Below, piece after piece: positions 15,891 through 24,835 of a stretch of 64,000 bases of DNA. The DNA lies in assembly GCA_039680605.1 (NCBI GenBank), contig JBDKTA010000043.1, positions 62,001 to 126,000 on the forward strand, read 5' to 3'. The stretch is from Planctomycetaceae bacterium (GTDB lineage: Bacteria; Planctomycetota; Phycisphaerae; SM23-33). The position numbers and the translations under genes were made by a program. The notes under the pieces are model-generated. The model saw only the letters and a program-made list of their open reading frames with translations, made no database searches and was not told where the DNA came from. Every line of letters begins with the position of its first letter. The stretch's first letter is position 1.

Positions 15891-18038
15891 GTGAATGTAA
15901 AACGATTTATCGCCGCGTTGGTGGCCGCCGGTGCCGCAGTGGCGCTCTACGCCGTTTGGGCGCACCTGAAAGAACCTGCCTCGCCCGCGCCGGCGACAAA
16001 GCCGGCGGTCCAGGCTCCCGCCCCCGCCGCGGCGCCCGCCGCGGCGCCGGCGGTTGCCGCTGCCGCCCCCGCCGCGGCCACGGCTCCGGCGGCGACGGCG
16101 CCCGTGCCTGCGCCGACTACCCGGCCATCTGCCGGTGCGGCCTGGCGGGGCATGCCGCAGACGCAGCCGGCTTCGATCCACACCATCGGGTCGCTGCAGG
16201 GGCAGGAGCCCGAGAAGTTCCTGATGGCCGTTCAGGTCAGCACCCTCGGCGCCGCCGTCGACACCGTCAAGCTGGCGGACTATTTCGTCAGCGTCGAGGA
16301 CAAACGGCTGCACGAGAAAGATCCCGCCCAATACCAGATCGCCCGCCAGAACGATCCTGAAAAATATCGCGGGCACTACAGCCTGCTAAACCCCGTCTCG
16401 GTCGCCGGCAAGACGGTGCTGCCCCTGGCAACGCGGAGCCTGCGCGTGCAGGCGACCCTCGACGGCCAGCCGCGCGTGCTGTCGCTGGACAATCTCGACC
16501 AGAAGGTCTGGAAACCTCTCAGCGTCACCGCCGACAGCGTCCGCATGGTTTACGAACTGGCCTGGAGCGAGGCCGACGACTGGGCGCAGGCGAAAGACAG
16601 CCTGGTCCTGCGGCTGACCAAGACCATTCAGGTCAAGCGCAACGATTATTCGATTCACGTCACCCTTGAGGTGGAGAATCTTACCGCCGGCGACCTGCAG
16701 ATCAGCCTCGACCAGGCCGGCCCGACGGGCGTGCCTCGCGAGTCGTACAAAGAAGACGATCGCACGATCGCATACATCAAACTCGGCGAGGACAACAAGA
16801 AGCTGATCCCGTACCGCATTCCGCACGCGGACCTGGCCGCGGGCAAGGATGCGCGGTTTGCCAGCGTCGGCGCCCCGGCCGTCGTCGGCACCACGCTCGA
16901 AAAGACGCCCACGCAGTGGATCGGCGTGACCAATGCTTATTTCACGTCGATCATGCTGCCGGAGATGCCCCCCGGCGCGCCGTGGGAAGAGCAGTTCTAT
17001 GTCGCCGCCGTCGACGAAGGCCCTGCCAGCCGCAACTTCCTCACCGGCGTGCAACTGACGGGCGTGACGGTTCGCCCGTCCAAGGCCGGCGAAGGGCGCG
17101 TCTTCAACTTTGACGTCTTCGCCGGGCCCAAGAAGCGAGACGTCTTCACCAACGAGACCAGCCCGTATTTTCGTCAGCGCTATCGCGACCTGAACTACAT
17201 CTCGACGATCGACCTGGGCTCGTGCTTCTGCTCATCGAGCTGGCTGGCGCTGGCGATGATGTGGCTGCTGCAGAAACTCTCCTGGGTTGCCCTGGGCAAC
17301 TATGGCGTGGCGATCATCATCCTGGTGGCCCTGGTGCGCCTCGTGCTGCACCCGCTGACGCGCCGCAGCCAGCTCTCGATGATGAAGATGCAGAAGCTCG
17401 GCCCCAAGATGCAGCAGCTCAAGGAGAAGTACGCCGACGATAAGGACACCCTCCAGAAGGAGATGATGAAGTTCTACAAGGAACAAGGCGCCGGTCCCGT
17501 CGTCGGCTGCCTGCCCATGTTCCTGCAGATGCCCATCTGGATCGCCCTGTGGACCAGCCTCCAGGCCTCGATCGAACTGCGCCACGCGGCGTTCCTGCCG
17601 GTGTGGATCACCGACCTGGCCGCGCCGGATATCATCTTCTCCTGGAGCACGCCGCTGCCCTTCGTGGGCCTGACGAGCTTCCACCTGCTGCCGATCCTGG
17701 TGGCCATCGCCATGTTCCTCCAGACGATGCTCAATCCCCAGGCTGCCGGCGCCGGTCCTGCCGCCACGGCCCAGCAGGCCCAGCAGCAGAAAATGATGAA
17801 GTACCTCATGCCCGGCATGATGCTCTTCATCTTCTACAATATGCCCTCGGGCCTCAACCTCTACATCATGACCTCCACCTTCGCCGGCGTGGCCGAACAG
17901 TACGTCATCAAACGACACGTCCAGGCCAAGGAAGAACTCGAGGCCGCCATGGAAACCACCGTGTCGGTGCCGGGCAAAGGCATGCGTGGGGCCAGGCCCA
18001 AGAAGCCCAAAGGGCCCTTCTGGACCAAACGCGGATAA
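15891..18038 (+). CDS. yidC: membrane protein insertase YidC
   Basis: 715 residues from a GTG start (GAGGAG upstream). An N-terminal membrane anchor (residues 5-25) is followed by an unusually long Ala/Pro-rich linker (about 30-90), then the periplasmic beta-sandwich domain (about 95-400). The conserved Oxa1 core begins near 430 with membrane helices (LALAMMWLLQKL), GVAIIILVALVRLVLHPLTRR with the conserved Arg, MMKMQKLGPKMQQLKEKY, then GCLPMFLQMPIWIALW and YNMPSGLNLYIMTS. The tail is basic (RGARPKKPKGPFWTKRG). It inserts inner-membrane proteins alone or with Sec. At 715 residues it is longer than typical Gram-negative YidC (about 540-620), mainly because of the linker. Confidence 0.97.
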   Translation: MNVKRFIAALVAAGAAVALYAVWAHLKEPASPAPATKPAVQAPAPAAAPAAAPAVAAAAPAAATAPAATAPVPAPTTRPSAGAAWRGMPQTQPASIHTIGSLQGQEPEKFLMAVQVSTLGAAVDTVKLADYFVSVEDKRLHEKDPAQYQIARQNDPEKYRGHYSLLNPVSVAGKTVLPLATRSLRVQATLDGQPRVLSLDNLDQKVWKPLSVTADSVRMVYELAWSEADDWAQAKDSLVLRLTKTIQVKRNDYSIHVTLEVENLTAGDLQISLDQAGPTGVPRESYKEDDRTIAYIKLGEDNKKLIPYRIPHADLAAGKDARFASVGAPAVVGTTLEKTPTQWIGVTNAYFTSIMLPEMPPGAPWEEQFYVAAVDEGPASRNFLTGVQLTGVTVRPSKAGEGRVFNFDVFAGPKKRDVFTNETSPYFRQRYRDLNYISTIDLGSCFCSSSWLALAMMWLLQKLSWVALGNYGVAIIILVALVRLVLHPLTRRSQLSMMKMQKLGPKMQQLKEKYADDKDTLQKEMMKFYKEQGAGPVVGCLPMFLQMPIWIALWTSLQASIELRHAAFLPVWITDLAAPDIIFSWSTPLPFVGLTSFHLLPILVAIAMFLQTMLNPQAAGAGPAATAQQAQQQKMMKYLMPGMMLFIFYNMPSGLNLYIMTSTFAGVAEQYVIKRHVQAKEELEAAMETTVSVPGKGMRGARPKKPKGPFWTKRG

Positions 18039-18039
18039 T

Positions 18040-18147
18040 TATGGAGTGCGGCGGCCAGAGCCGCCGCTTTAGGAGTTCAGATAAGCGGAAGCTCTTCTCT
18101 TGCCCAGAAACTTTCAAAGCGGCAGCTAAGGCTGCCGCACTCCATAA
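18040..18147. repeat. palindromic intergenic element, family B (copy 1)
   Basis: Terminal inverted repeats TTATGGAGTGCGGC[GA]GCC at both ends, with internal GCCGCCGCTTT and AAAGCGGCAGC arms around a loop. It begins 2 nt after the yidC stop, and its right end (AAGGG) seems to supply the ribosome site of the next gene. Copy 2 is at 48735-48826. Confidence 0.85.
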
Positions 18148-18156
18148 GGGTCTATC

Positions 18157-19443
18157 ATGACGTACCAAGATCTGCGCCACGAAATCGAATCCCTCCCCAG
18201 CATCAACGCCCACATCCACCAGGCCGATGTGGCGGCCGAATGGCCGGGGCAGTCGCCCGATCCAATAGCCCTGCTGCGAACGGCGCTGCCGGAGTCTTTC
18301 GCCGACCAGAGCGTGCTCGACGTGCTCAACGGCTCGGCGCCCCATCGCGACAAATGGAAGGCCCTGCTGGCGGTCTGGCCGCTGGTGCGGTGCAGCGGTT
18401 ACGGCCGCGTGGTTGCCGCGCGCCTGCGGGCCCTGGGCGTGGACGACAATCTGACCGAGACCTCGTATGACCAGATCGCTCAACGCCTCGTGCCGTACAC
18501 GCCCGCCGAGGCGGCCGCGGCGTTCGACGCCGTCGGCATCGGCGGATGGGTAAGCAATGTCGTCGGCCATCCGTGCTTTGGATGGGGCGACGGCATCGCG
18601 AAATTCCTGGCCGGCGAGCTGCCGCACGGCAAGAACTTCTTCCCGCTGCTCAACGCCGGGCCCCTGCACGATTTCAGTTCGATGGGCGAACTCGAGGCCG
18701 TCGAGCGCGCTGCCGGGGTGAGCATCGCCAGCCTGGACGACTTGACCGGCGCGGTGGGCAAGATCGTAGACGCCTGCGTGGCCAAAGGCGTTGTCGGCAT
18801 CAAGGACCATCGTGCCTATTCTCGCGGGCTGCTGTTCAAGGCGCCCGTGCGCTCGGCGGCGGCCGCCGAGTTTACCATCGTGCGGGCCAACGGATCGCTG
18901 GCCCCGCACCAGAGCCACCTGTCCGATTACGTTCTCGATGCGATTGTCTCCTGCGCCGGCGACCACAAGCTGCCCGTGGCCATGCACACGGGTCTCTGCG
19001 CCGGCCGCTACGGGCGCTGCGCCCAGCCGCAGAATAACGCGGCGCTGCTGGCGGGCCTGTTGGAGCGCCACGCGGATGTGCAGTTCGATCTGTATCATCT
19101 CAACATGCCCTGGAGCGAGGAGATGCTGGCGCTGATGCAGCGGTTTCCCAACGTGACGGCCAACTGCGTCTGGGCGCAGCACCTTGACGGGGCGGGCATG
19201 GAGGAGTTCCTGCTGCGGGCGCTGCAGGCTCTGCCGGCCGACCGCATTTTGGGCTACGGCAGCGACGGAGGCGGAATGGGTTATATCCTGGCGACGCTGG
19301 GCCTGGCCAAAGACGCCATCGCCGGCGCCCTGTCGCGACTGGTGGATCGCAACTTCATCAGCCGTTCTGCCGCGCTGGCCGTAGCGAGAATCTGGCTCTA
19401 CGAAGCCCCGTGCAAGATCTATAAGCTGCCCCTGCCCCAGTAG
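18157..19443 (+). CDS. amidohydrolase family protein
   Basis: 428 residues. Metal-site motifs of the amidohydrolase TIM barrel appear in order: NAHIHQADV (HxH) near residue 18, KDHRAYSRG (strand 4 Lys) near 215, VAMHTGLCAGRYG (strand 5 His) near 272, DLYHLNMPW (strand 6 His) near 310 and GYGSDGG (strand 8 Asp) near 367. It resembles the glucuronate isomerase/amidohydrolase_2 type, acting on uronate, lactone or other carboxylated substrates; the true substrate is unknown. Its Shine-Dalgarno overlaps the end of a family B palindrome. The stop codon merges with a small GCACGGGCGTCTCGCCCGTG palindrome. Confidence 0.8.
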   Translation: MTYQDLRHEIESLPSINAHIHQADVAAEWPGQSPDPIALLRTALPESFADQSVLDVLNGSAPHRDKWKALLAVWPLVRCSGYGRVVAARLRALGVDDNLTETSYDQIAQRLVPYTPAEAAAAFDAVGIGGWVSNVVGHPCFGWGDGIAKFLAGELPHGKNFFPLLNAGPLHDFSSMGELEAVERAAGVSIASLDDLTGAVGKIVDACVAKGVVGIKDHRAYSRGLLFKAPVRSAAAAEFTIVRANGSLAPHQSHLSDYVLDAIVSCAGDHKLPVAMHTGLCAGRYGRCAQPQNNAALLAGLLERHADVQFDLYHLNMPWSEEMLALMQRFPNVTANCVWAQHLDGAGMEEFLLRALQALPADRILGYGSDGGGMGYILATLGLAKDAIAGALSRLVDRNFISRSAALAVARIWLYEAPCKIYKLPLPQ

Positions 19444-19606
19444 CACGGGCGTCTCGCCCGTGGTTTCTTCACAGGCAAGTCTTAACGCGCTGGAAGGAGT
19501 CGTGGCTGTCGGGCTTGGCCCTCCCGCCACGGCACCCAAGCGCGGCGGCGCACTCAACGAATCCTGGTGCCGTGGCGCGGAGGGGCGAAGCCCCGTAGAG
19601 CCACGA
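19442..19606. repeat. family C palindrome followed by inverted pair of family P elements
   Basis: GCACGGGCGTCTCGCCCGTG at 19443-19462 is the same unit that is inserted in the GH95 gene at 39471. Two copies of family P (CGTGGCT...GGGC...GCCACGGCACC) lie at 19500-19538 and, inverted, at 19567-19606. Another P copy is at 30809-30849. Confidence 0.75.
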
Positions 19607-19621
19607 TTCCTGAACCCTGGA

Positions 19622-20872
19622 TTACACCCGTCGCACGACGATGGCGGTCAGGTCGTCGTCCTGGGGGGCGTTGTGGGTGAAGGCCAGCACCGCCTGGTGG
19701 AGGTGGGCGATGATCTCGGCGGCGGGGCTGTCGCGATGTTGGCGCACACACTCCATCACGCGCTCGATGCCGAACAACTCGCCGTCAGGGGCCGAGGCCT
19801 CAAAGAACCCGTCGGTGGTGATGACCGCCAGGTCGCCTGCCGTAAAGGCGAAGGCCTCGCTGTCAAACTGCGAGTCGTCCAGGATGCCCAGCGGCAGGCC
19901 GGTGGCGGCCACCTGCTGGAAGGCGTCCTCGCCGCGGCGGTAGAAGAGCATCGGTCCGTGTCCGGCGGCGGCGTAGGTGAGCCCCGCGGCGGTGCGGTCG
20001 AGCATGCCCAGGAAACACGTGACGAACCGCCCGCCGTCGAGGTCGGCGCAGAGCAGGCGGTTGGCCGCGGCGAGCATTTCCGGCGGGCGATCCTCGCACA
20101 GGCTCAGCGCCCGCAGCGTCGCGCGGGTCTGGGCGATCACCAACGCCGGTCCGATCCCGTGCCCGCTGGCGTCGGCCAGCAGCAGCAGCCAGCGCCCGTC
20201 GGGCAGGGGCATGAAGTCGTAGATATCGCCGCCGGTGGCGTCGGCGGGCTGGGAGAATCCCGCGACGTCGAAGCCCGCCAGGTCCGGCGGCTGGGTGGGC
20301 AGCAGCCGGCGCTGGATGTCGCGGGCGATGTTCATGTCGCGTTCCATGCGCTGCTTGGCGAGGTAGTGCTCGATCAACTGGGCGCGCTGGAGCATGACGC
20401 CGGCCTGGGCGGCCAGCGCCTGCGCGAGCGTCACATCGTCGTCATCGAAGGGGCGGGCGCGTTTGTTGAGCACCTGGAGCACGCCGACGAGCTGGCTTTG
20501 GTAGTCCTTCAGCGGCAGCGAGAGGATGCTCCGCGTGCGAAAGCCCGTCTGCTTGTCGACGTCGCGGTTGAAGCGGTCGTCGGCATAGGCGTCGGGCACG
20601 TTGACGGTCTGCCCGCTGGTCACCGTTGAGCCGGCGATCCCCGCGCGGGCGGGAATGCGAATCTCGTCCAGTCCCGCGGCGATGCGGCTGACGAGCTCGT
20701 CGGTCGCGGCGTCATAGAGAAACAGCGTCGCCCGCTCGGCGTCGAGCAGGTCCATGGCGCGGTCGATGATCAGGCGCAGCAGCGAGTCCAGGTCGGACGT
20801 GTCGACCATGGCCCGCGTGATATCCAGCACCTTCTGCAGATCGGCGCATCGCTTGGCTTCGAAGGGAATCAT
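19622..20872 (-). CDS. GAF domain-containing PP2C/SpoIIE-type serine phosphatase
   Basis: 416 residues. A GAF sensor domain occupies about 10-165 (MDLLDAERATLFLYD, RAGIAGSTVTSGQ, YDADDRF-like region, SLPLKDYQSQLVGVLQVLNK). A short coiled segment with MERDMNIARDIQRRLLP leads into the SpoIIE phosphatase (200-416), with ATGGDIYDFMPL, LLLADASGHGIGPALV and AVITTDGFFEA carrying the metal-binding Asp residues. Such proteins dephosphorylate anti-anti-sigma factors in partner-switching control. No partner gene is nearby. It is divergent, across a family A palindrome, from a degenerate relative. Confidence 0.9.
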   Translation of the reverse strand: MIPFEAKRCADLQKVLDITRAMVDTSDLDSLLRLIIDRAMDLLDAERATLFLYDAATDELVSRIAAGLDEIRIPARAGIAGSTVTSGQTVNVPDAYADDRFNRDVDKQTGFRTRSILSLPLKDYQSQLVGVLQVLNKRARPFDDDDVTLAQALAAQAGVMLQRAQLIEHYLAKQRMERDMNIARDIQRRLLPTQPPDLAGFDVAGFSQPADATGGDIYDFMPLPDGRWLLLLADASGHGIGPALVIAQTRATLRALSLCEDRPPEMLAAANRLLCADLDGGRFVTCFLGMLDRTAAGLTYAAAGHGPMLFYRRGEDAFQQVAATGLPLGILDDSQFDSEAFAFTAGDLAVITTDGFFEASAPDGELFGIERVMECVRQHRDSPAAEIIAHLHQAVLAFTHNAPQDDDLTAIVVRRV

Positions 20873-20916
20873 CGCCAGCCAGAGTACGCCGCCACCGGTG
20901 ACGGGTCAAAAAAAAA

Positions 20917-21046
20917 GCGTCGCGGAACGACCGGGAAACAGATTATCACAGTGGCTCAGAGGGCTCAGAGGAAGAAACAAGAAGACCCTTCCTGTCGTGT
21001 CTTTGTTTCTACCTCAGTGCTCTCTGTGCCTCTGTGGCAAATGTCT
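20917..21046. repeat. palindromic intergenic element, family A (copy 2)
   Basis: Left arm ATTATCACAGTGGCTCAGAGG, right arm CTCTGTGCCTCTGTGGCAAAT. The left flank GGAACG...GGGAAACAGATTA also matches the flank of the 8.5-kb copy. It separates the two SpoIIE-like genes. Confidence 0.85.
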
Positions 21047-21111
21047 CAATCAAATTTGGCAGCGTATAATTCCCAAGTCGCGGCCGGACGTTTTGTGTGA
21101 GGAGGGCAGCC

Positions 21112-22128
21112 GTGGCGGCACGATCGGGCGATCATGATCGGGGGCGGGGGTCTCGTTGCACCTGCAATGGATGGCGCAACACGGGGTCCAGCCCGGTGGC
21201 GCTGATGATCGGGGTGCTGTTCATCATCGCGGCGCTGCTGGAATGGGCGCGCGGGCACCTCGGGCCCGTGGCGGTGTTTGGCGTCATCGCACTGGTGGCC
21301 GGTGTGACGTTCATGCGATGGCTGGCGCCGCGCCTCTTGCGGCAGGCCAAGGCCTCTGCCGCTGCCGACGCGGTGCAGCCGTTGCGCGGCGACGACGGCG
21401 AACTGACCTATGGCACAGCGAGTTCGACGATGGTCCGCCAGATGGATCTGCCGGGTCTGCGCATCGTGCTGGCGGCCGCCTCCGGCCAGGCCGACACGGC
21501 GATGATGCTTCGGCACCAATCCGGCGACGACCGCTGCGCGTTTGTGCTGTCGCCGCATTCAGCCGACGCGACGGCGGTACATGGGATGCTGCGGGCGGCG
21601 CACGAGGGAGAGCCTGAACTACAGGCGACCGCCGTCGAGATCCTGCGGCTCTGGCAAGAGGCGTACGCCGGCGCGGAGGTGCTGGTAGGGTGCTGGGAGG
21701 CGTCGACGCGCAAGCTGGCGTATTTCAGCGTGGGGTTCGAAACGCCCTCGATCATCAACCACGGCTGGCCTCACCGGACGCAGACGCCCATCGACGCCGA
21801 TGGCGCCATCCGCCAGGCGATGACGTTCGGAGTTCATCAACTCTCCGGCGCCGAGCGGTGGCTGCTGTTCACGCGGCCTCTGGTCGACGTGGGCGATCCG
21901 CATCGCCAGCCCTTCAACGAGGTGGGCCTGGTCCAGTATGCCCACGATGCGGTGGCGATGGAACCCACCGCCTGGGTGCGCTACCTGCTGCAACAGGCTC
22001 TCGAGGCCCATCACGGCGACCTGCCTGCCGGGGCCATGCTGGTCTCGCTGATGTCCTTCAGCAGCGCAGCGCCCGAAAAGCGCCCGCTCCGGCGCATTGC
22101 CATACCCGTCCATGACGACGACGGTTAG
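21112..22128 (+). CDS. membrane protein with degenerate SpoIIE phosphatase-like domain
   Basis: 338 residues from GTG 21112, chosen for the GAGGAGG tract 7 nt upstream. Residues 30-75 hold two membrane segments (ALMIGVLFIIAALLEW; VAVFGVIALVAGVTFM). The rest aligns by order with SpoIIE phosphatases: SGDDRCAFVLSPHSADATAVHGMLRAA, read as the two pieces SGDDRCAFVLS and SADATAVHGMLRAA, replaces the GGDxxD and D-S/A-SGHG motifs, EASTRKLAYFSVGFE matches the strand before the loop, and WLLFTRPLVD replaces the TDG motif. All expected metal Asp residues are missing. It may be a pseudophosphatase; this assignment is inference. Confidence 0.55.
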   Translation: MAARSGDHDRGRGSRCTCNGWRNTGSSPVALMIGVLFIIAALLEWARGHLGPVAVFGVIALVAGVTFMRWLAPRLLRQAKASAAADAVQPLRGDDGELTYGTASSTMVRQMDLPGLRIVLAAASGQADTAMMLRHQSGDDRCAFVLSPHSADATAVHGMLRAAHEGEPELQATAVEILRLWQEAYAGAEVLVGCWEASTRKLAYFSVGFETPSIINHGWPHRTQTPIDADGAIRQAMTFGVHQLSGAERWLLFTRPLVDVGDPHRQPFNEVGLVQYAHDAVAMEPTAWVRYLLQQALEAHHGDLPAGAMLVSLMSFSSAAPEKRPLRRIAIPVHDDDG

Positions 22129-22262
22129 CCCGGATATTTCACCGCAGTCGAACATGAACCTCCGCTGTACCCGGAAACCTCGCGTGGCAGGGTCAATTCC
22201 GCGTCCCGCAGAGACGCCAGGACGTTCTCCGGAGGCTTACGCCTCGGGCTAAATCCTGGAGC
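22126..22262. repeat. possible weak palindromic element
   Basis: TTAGCCCGGA next to the upstream stop codon pairs with TCGGGCTAAA near 22250, and CCTCCGGAGG-like self-complementary sequence lies inside. No second copy was found, so this is tentative. Confidence 0.3.
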
Positions 22263-22409
22263 CTCTTCGAGGCTCATTCTCTGAGCAGAGATCGCAGAGA
22301 CCCGCAACCAAAGACAGCTTCGTAATTTGCCTTGGCGCGGGCATATGAGACTCTATCTAATACTTCCCCGGCCGTCGGCGAGCCTGGCGGCGGTGGGCTA
22401 AGAAAGGAA

Positions 22410-22682
22410 ATGATGATGACTCAACAGCAACCGCACGTGATTCTGGCGGTCCACGTGACCGATCGGGTGAAGAAAGCCTCTGCCGTTCAGGCCCTGCTGG
22501 GCAAGAACGGCGGGATCGTCCGCACGCGCCTGGGTCTGCACGACACCGGCGAAGGCGCCGGTTCGCCCTCAGGGGTGATCCTGCTGGAGTTGATCGGGCC
22601 GGCAGCCGCCGGCCGCGCGCTGGCCGCCAAGCTCGCCGCCATCGCCGGCGTCGAGGTCAAGCGCATCGCCTTCTCGCACTGA
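22410..22682 (+). CDS. TM1266-like small ACT-type regulator
   Basis: 90 residues from ATG 22410 with AAAGGAA upstream. The order VILAVHVTDRVKKASAVQ, LLGKNGGIVRTRLGLHD, SGVILLELIGP and KLAAIAGVEVKRIAFSH fits the beta-alpha-beta-beta-alpha-beta ACT-like fold of the TM1266 (iron-only hydrogenase system putative regulator) family. No hydrogenase maturation gene is nearby, so the hydrogenase link of the family does not apply visibly here. It stands alone, upstream of a long non-coding stretch. Confidence 0.65.
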   Translation: MMMTQQQPHVILAVHVTDRVKKASAVQALLGKNGGIVRTRLGLHDTGEGAGSPSGVILLELIGPAAAGRALAAKLAAIAGVEVKRIAFSH

Positions 22683-22856
22683 CGGCGCGTAATAGAACGA
22701 CCGGCGTCGGGGCAACAACACGCGACGGCATGAAACAACAACGCCGTCCCGAGCCGACTCTGTCGGAGGTCCCCCCCGATGTGGAAGAAACCATATCGCC
22801 GGCTGGGAGACCATGACATGTTTGGGTTTTTCGTGGGCCTGCCTGCCGCTGCCAGC

Positions 22857-22894
22857 CATGGCGACCCGCTGAACAACGCGTGTCGCCATGCCAC
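22857..22894. repeat. palindromic element, family K (copy 1)
   Basis: CATGGCGACCCGC and GCGTGTCGCCATG arms around AACAAC. The second copy is at 37061-37105. Confidence 0.75.
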
Positions 22895-22986
22895 CCCGCC
22901 GATAAGGTGGGACGATGAGCTGGGACAGTCAGCCATTCTGCGGTCGTGGAACATTGCCTGATCCTTCAGCGCAGTGGCCTGGTCAT

Positions 22987-23052
22987 CCCCCGTCGCCGCA
23001 AGGCGACCCTGGAGTGCGGTGGCACCGACACCGCCCTCGATGTTGTTGGGCG
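22987..23052 (+). repeat. family Q element, left copy
   Basis: About 65 nt containing AAGGCGACCCTGGAGTGCGG and then CCGCCCTCG..TGTTGTT. An inverted copy at 25421-25490 brackets the islet between them. Confidence 0.8.
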
Positions 23053-23088
23053 TAGCATGATGACAGGGGTCAAAAGGGGACGGGCTAC

Positions 23089-23245
23089 TTTACGGGGCTG
23101 GTCTTTGGATGCAGTTCCTTTGTTCTGGGGCGGCCTCGGGGGCGGAGGGTGTGGGCCAAGGCCCAGGGCGGCCGCCGTCCGCTTGATCCATGACGGGTCG
23201 CTCAGCGGCGTGCCGCGGGCGCTGGAACCACGCCGGTTCGCCTCT
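23089..23245 (-). pseudogene. C-terminal remnant of RAYT (REP-associated tyrosine transposase)
   Basis: On the minus strand this encodes PSWIKRTAAALGLG followed by a Pro-rich tail ending in NKGTASKDQPRK, nearly the same as the C-terminus of the larger remnant at 24836. The EPAWFQRP block is joined directly to RGTPL-type sequence in another frame, so there is an internal deletion of about 70 nt plus a frameshift. Only about 50 residues remain. Confidence 0.75.
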
Positions 23246-23370
23246 TGTGGCCGCCGGGTACGACGCGATACAATAACTCCGCCGAGACTGGGGCTGGGGC
23301 GTTGAAGACCCGTGCCTATGAAGAGGCGGCCGCACATGGCAGAAGCCTGCAACGAACCTGTGTCGAAAAT

Positions 23371-23401
23371 GGGGACTGTCCCGCGGTTTGGGACTGTCCC
23401 C
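23371..23401. repeat. GGGGACTGTCCC palindromic element, family O
   Basis: GGGGACTGTCCC at 23371-23382 and GGGACTGTCCCC at 23390-23401 are direct near-copies that are also partly self-complementary (GGGAC...GTCCC). Confidence 0.6.
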
Positions 23402-23545
23402 AGTAGTCCCCGTTCCCTCCGCCCCGGCGCCGTCCGCGAAAGACACGAAAAGGTTCCTGACCCCGTTGTTCCATCCGTGTAACAAATAGTGGCTTCCAGA
23501 CATTCCAGTTCACATGGCCATAGCGGGTAGTGAAAGGGAAACGAG

Positions 23546-24673
23546 ATGAAGAATATCTGGTGCTGGCGGTGTCGCAAGATGGTCCCCATGTTGGACGAGC
23601 ATGAATATGCGGAGGTTGAATCGACCCTGAAGAAGTACCAAGCCCTTTTTCCTTCGGTCCGAGATGATCAGAAGGAGTACAATCGAATGCTTCGTGAGAT
23701 GGAGGACAAGCTTGAAGACATCCATAGGCGGATAATCGGAAAGCGCCCAAAAGATACAGACACAGTTATACACCATCGCGCTTCGATATATGGCCCCCCA
23801 TGCCCCTCCTGTGGCAAAGAATTGCGTACGCCGGCGGCATCGCGGTGCTTCGAGTGCGGGTGGAAGAAAGAACAGGATCCAAGCACCCAGCCTTCTTCAA
23901 GCAATGCGATCTACACCGCCTCCGATGTCGAGCGATGGCAGCAGGTGCTTAGGGAGAGTCTTCCAAAAGCCCTTGCCGACTGCCGTAGCGGCCAGCCCGG
24001 TCCTTGGGGCGACTATGGACTGAGCCGCTTGAGCCTGCAGTACAAAGATGTCGCCTTCACTGCCGCCGCACAGGGGCAGTGGTCCAAGGCCATGGGATAC
24101 TTCGCCGCCAGTTGCTCCGTTATGGCAGTGCTATACGAGCAGTTCGCCTCAGGTAAGAACATCGATCCAGAATATCTGAGCATGGCCAATTGGACTTTTC
24201 TGCTTCAGGCTCATGCGGCCAATAGCCCCTCAGTGGCCGCACGATTTGCCCAGGTGTTCGATCTGAAGTACGCCAGTGATAAGCGGACCATGAGTACGGA
24301 AGGCGCCATCTACCTGGGCACAGCGCTGAGGTATTTGAGTGAAGGACAGGTTGACGCGGCCCGAGCAGCCTTGGGCAAGAAGCCGCCCAAGGGCAGCACC
24401 TTGGACCTGGCCATCATCGCCTGCCTGGCCGCCATTGCGCGATTGGACGAGGCAGCCTTTGCCTCCGACTTGGCTCGCGCGGCATTGGCATGGCAAAATC
24501 ATGCCCGGGAACATTGGCGCGGCCAGCCGGCATCCGTCTGCTTTGACGGCGGGGTGGGCTTGGTGCGCCTAGCCGAACGCGTTTGGAAGAAAGCCGTTCT
24601 GCCGAATATTGCCGGCATTCCTGACGAAATGCTCGGCGACTGCCGGCCTGAACCGATTGCCACAGGTTTGTAA
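23546..24673 (+). CDS. orphan protein with two CxxC zinc-ribbon halves and helical C-terminal domain
   Basis: 375 residues, ATG preceded by AAAGGGAAACGAG. Residues 6-9 (CWRC) start a motif WCWRCRKMVPMLDEHEYAEV that I associate with small hypothetical proteins in several phyla. A coiled segment follows (40-65), then CPSC and CFEC near 86 and 102, likely a zinc ribbon. From 130 to 350 the chain is mainly helical, with TPR- or Imm49-like repeats such as AAQGQWSKAMGYFAAS and LDLAIIACLAAIARLDEAAF. Base composition is visibly less GC-rich than its neighbours, and it is bracketed by transposase remnants and inverted repeats, which points to transfer. Function is unknown; an immunity-type role is speculation. 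Confidence 0.8.
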   Translation: MKNIWCWRCRKMVPMLDEHEYAEVESTLKKYQALFPSVRDDQKEYNRMLREMEDKLEDIHRRIIGKRPKDTDTVIHHRASIYGPPCPSCGKELRTPAASRCFECGWKKEQDPSTQPSSSNAIYTASDVERWQQVLRESLPKALADCRSGQPGPWGDYGLSRLSLQYKDVAFTAAAQGQWSKAMGYFAASCSVMAVLYEQFASGKNIDPEYLSMANWTFLLQAHAANSPSVAARFAQVFDLKYASDKRTMSTEGAIYLGTALRYLSEGQVDAARAALGKKPPKGSTLDLAIIACLAAIARLDEAAFASDLARAALAWQNHAREHWRGQPASVCFDGGVGLVRLAERVWKKAVLPNIAGIPDEMLGDCRPEPIATGL

Positions 24674-24835
24674 AGGCGGCTGAAGGGGACAGCAGCGGGA
24701 TGGTCTTTGCGGACAGTTCCAATATGTTTGCGAAAGTGGATCGGCAAGGGAGTCAATCGATGAACCGCGATAAGGCTGCCAGGACGTTGAGGCAAATACC
24801 GAAAAGTGAACTGGAAGTCAGGTTGCAGCAGGACC

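Larger units (their letters stand above)
22683..23545. other. 863-nt region without intact gene, rich in repeat remnants
   Basis: No convincing coding frame is present. It holds a family K palindrome (22857), a family Q element (22987), a transposase remnant (23089) and a GGGGACTGTCCC palindrome (23371). The stretch 23405-23545 leads to the orphan gene and shows no clear promoter. Confidence 0.6.

Noticed and set aside
18040-18147. Rho-independent terminator after yidC
   Set aside because: The hairpin is repeated elsewhere, lacks a T-tract and ends within the next gene's ribosome site, so it is listed as a repeat instead.
22410-22682. Hydrogenase regulation from the TM1266-like protein
   Set aside because: No hydrogenase or maturation gene is in the window; the family name alone does not support it.
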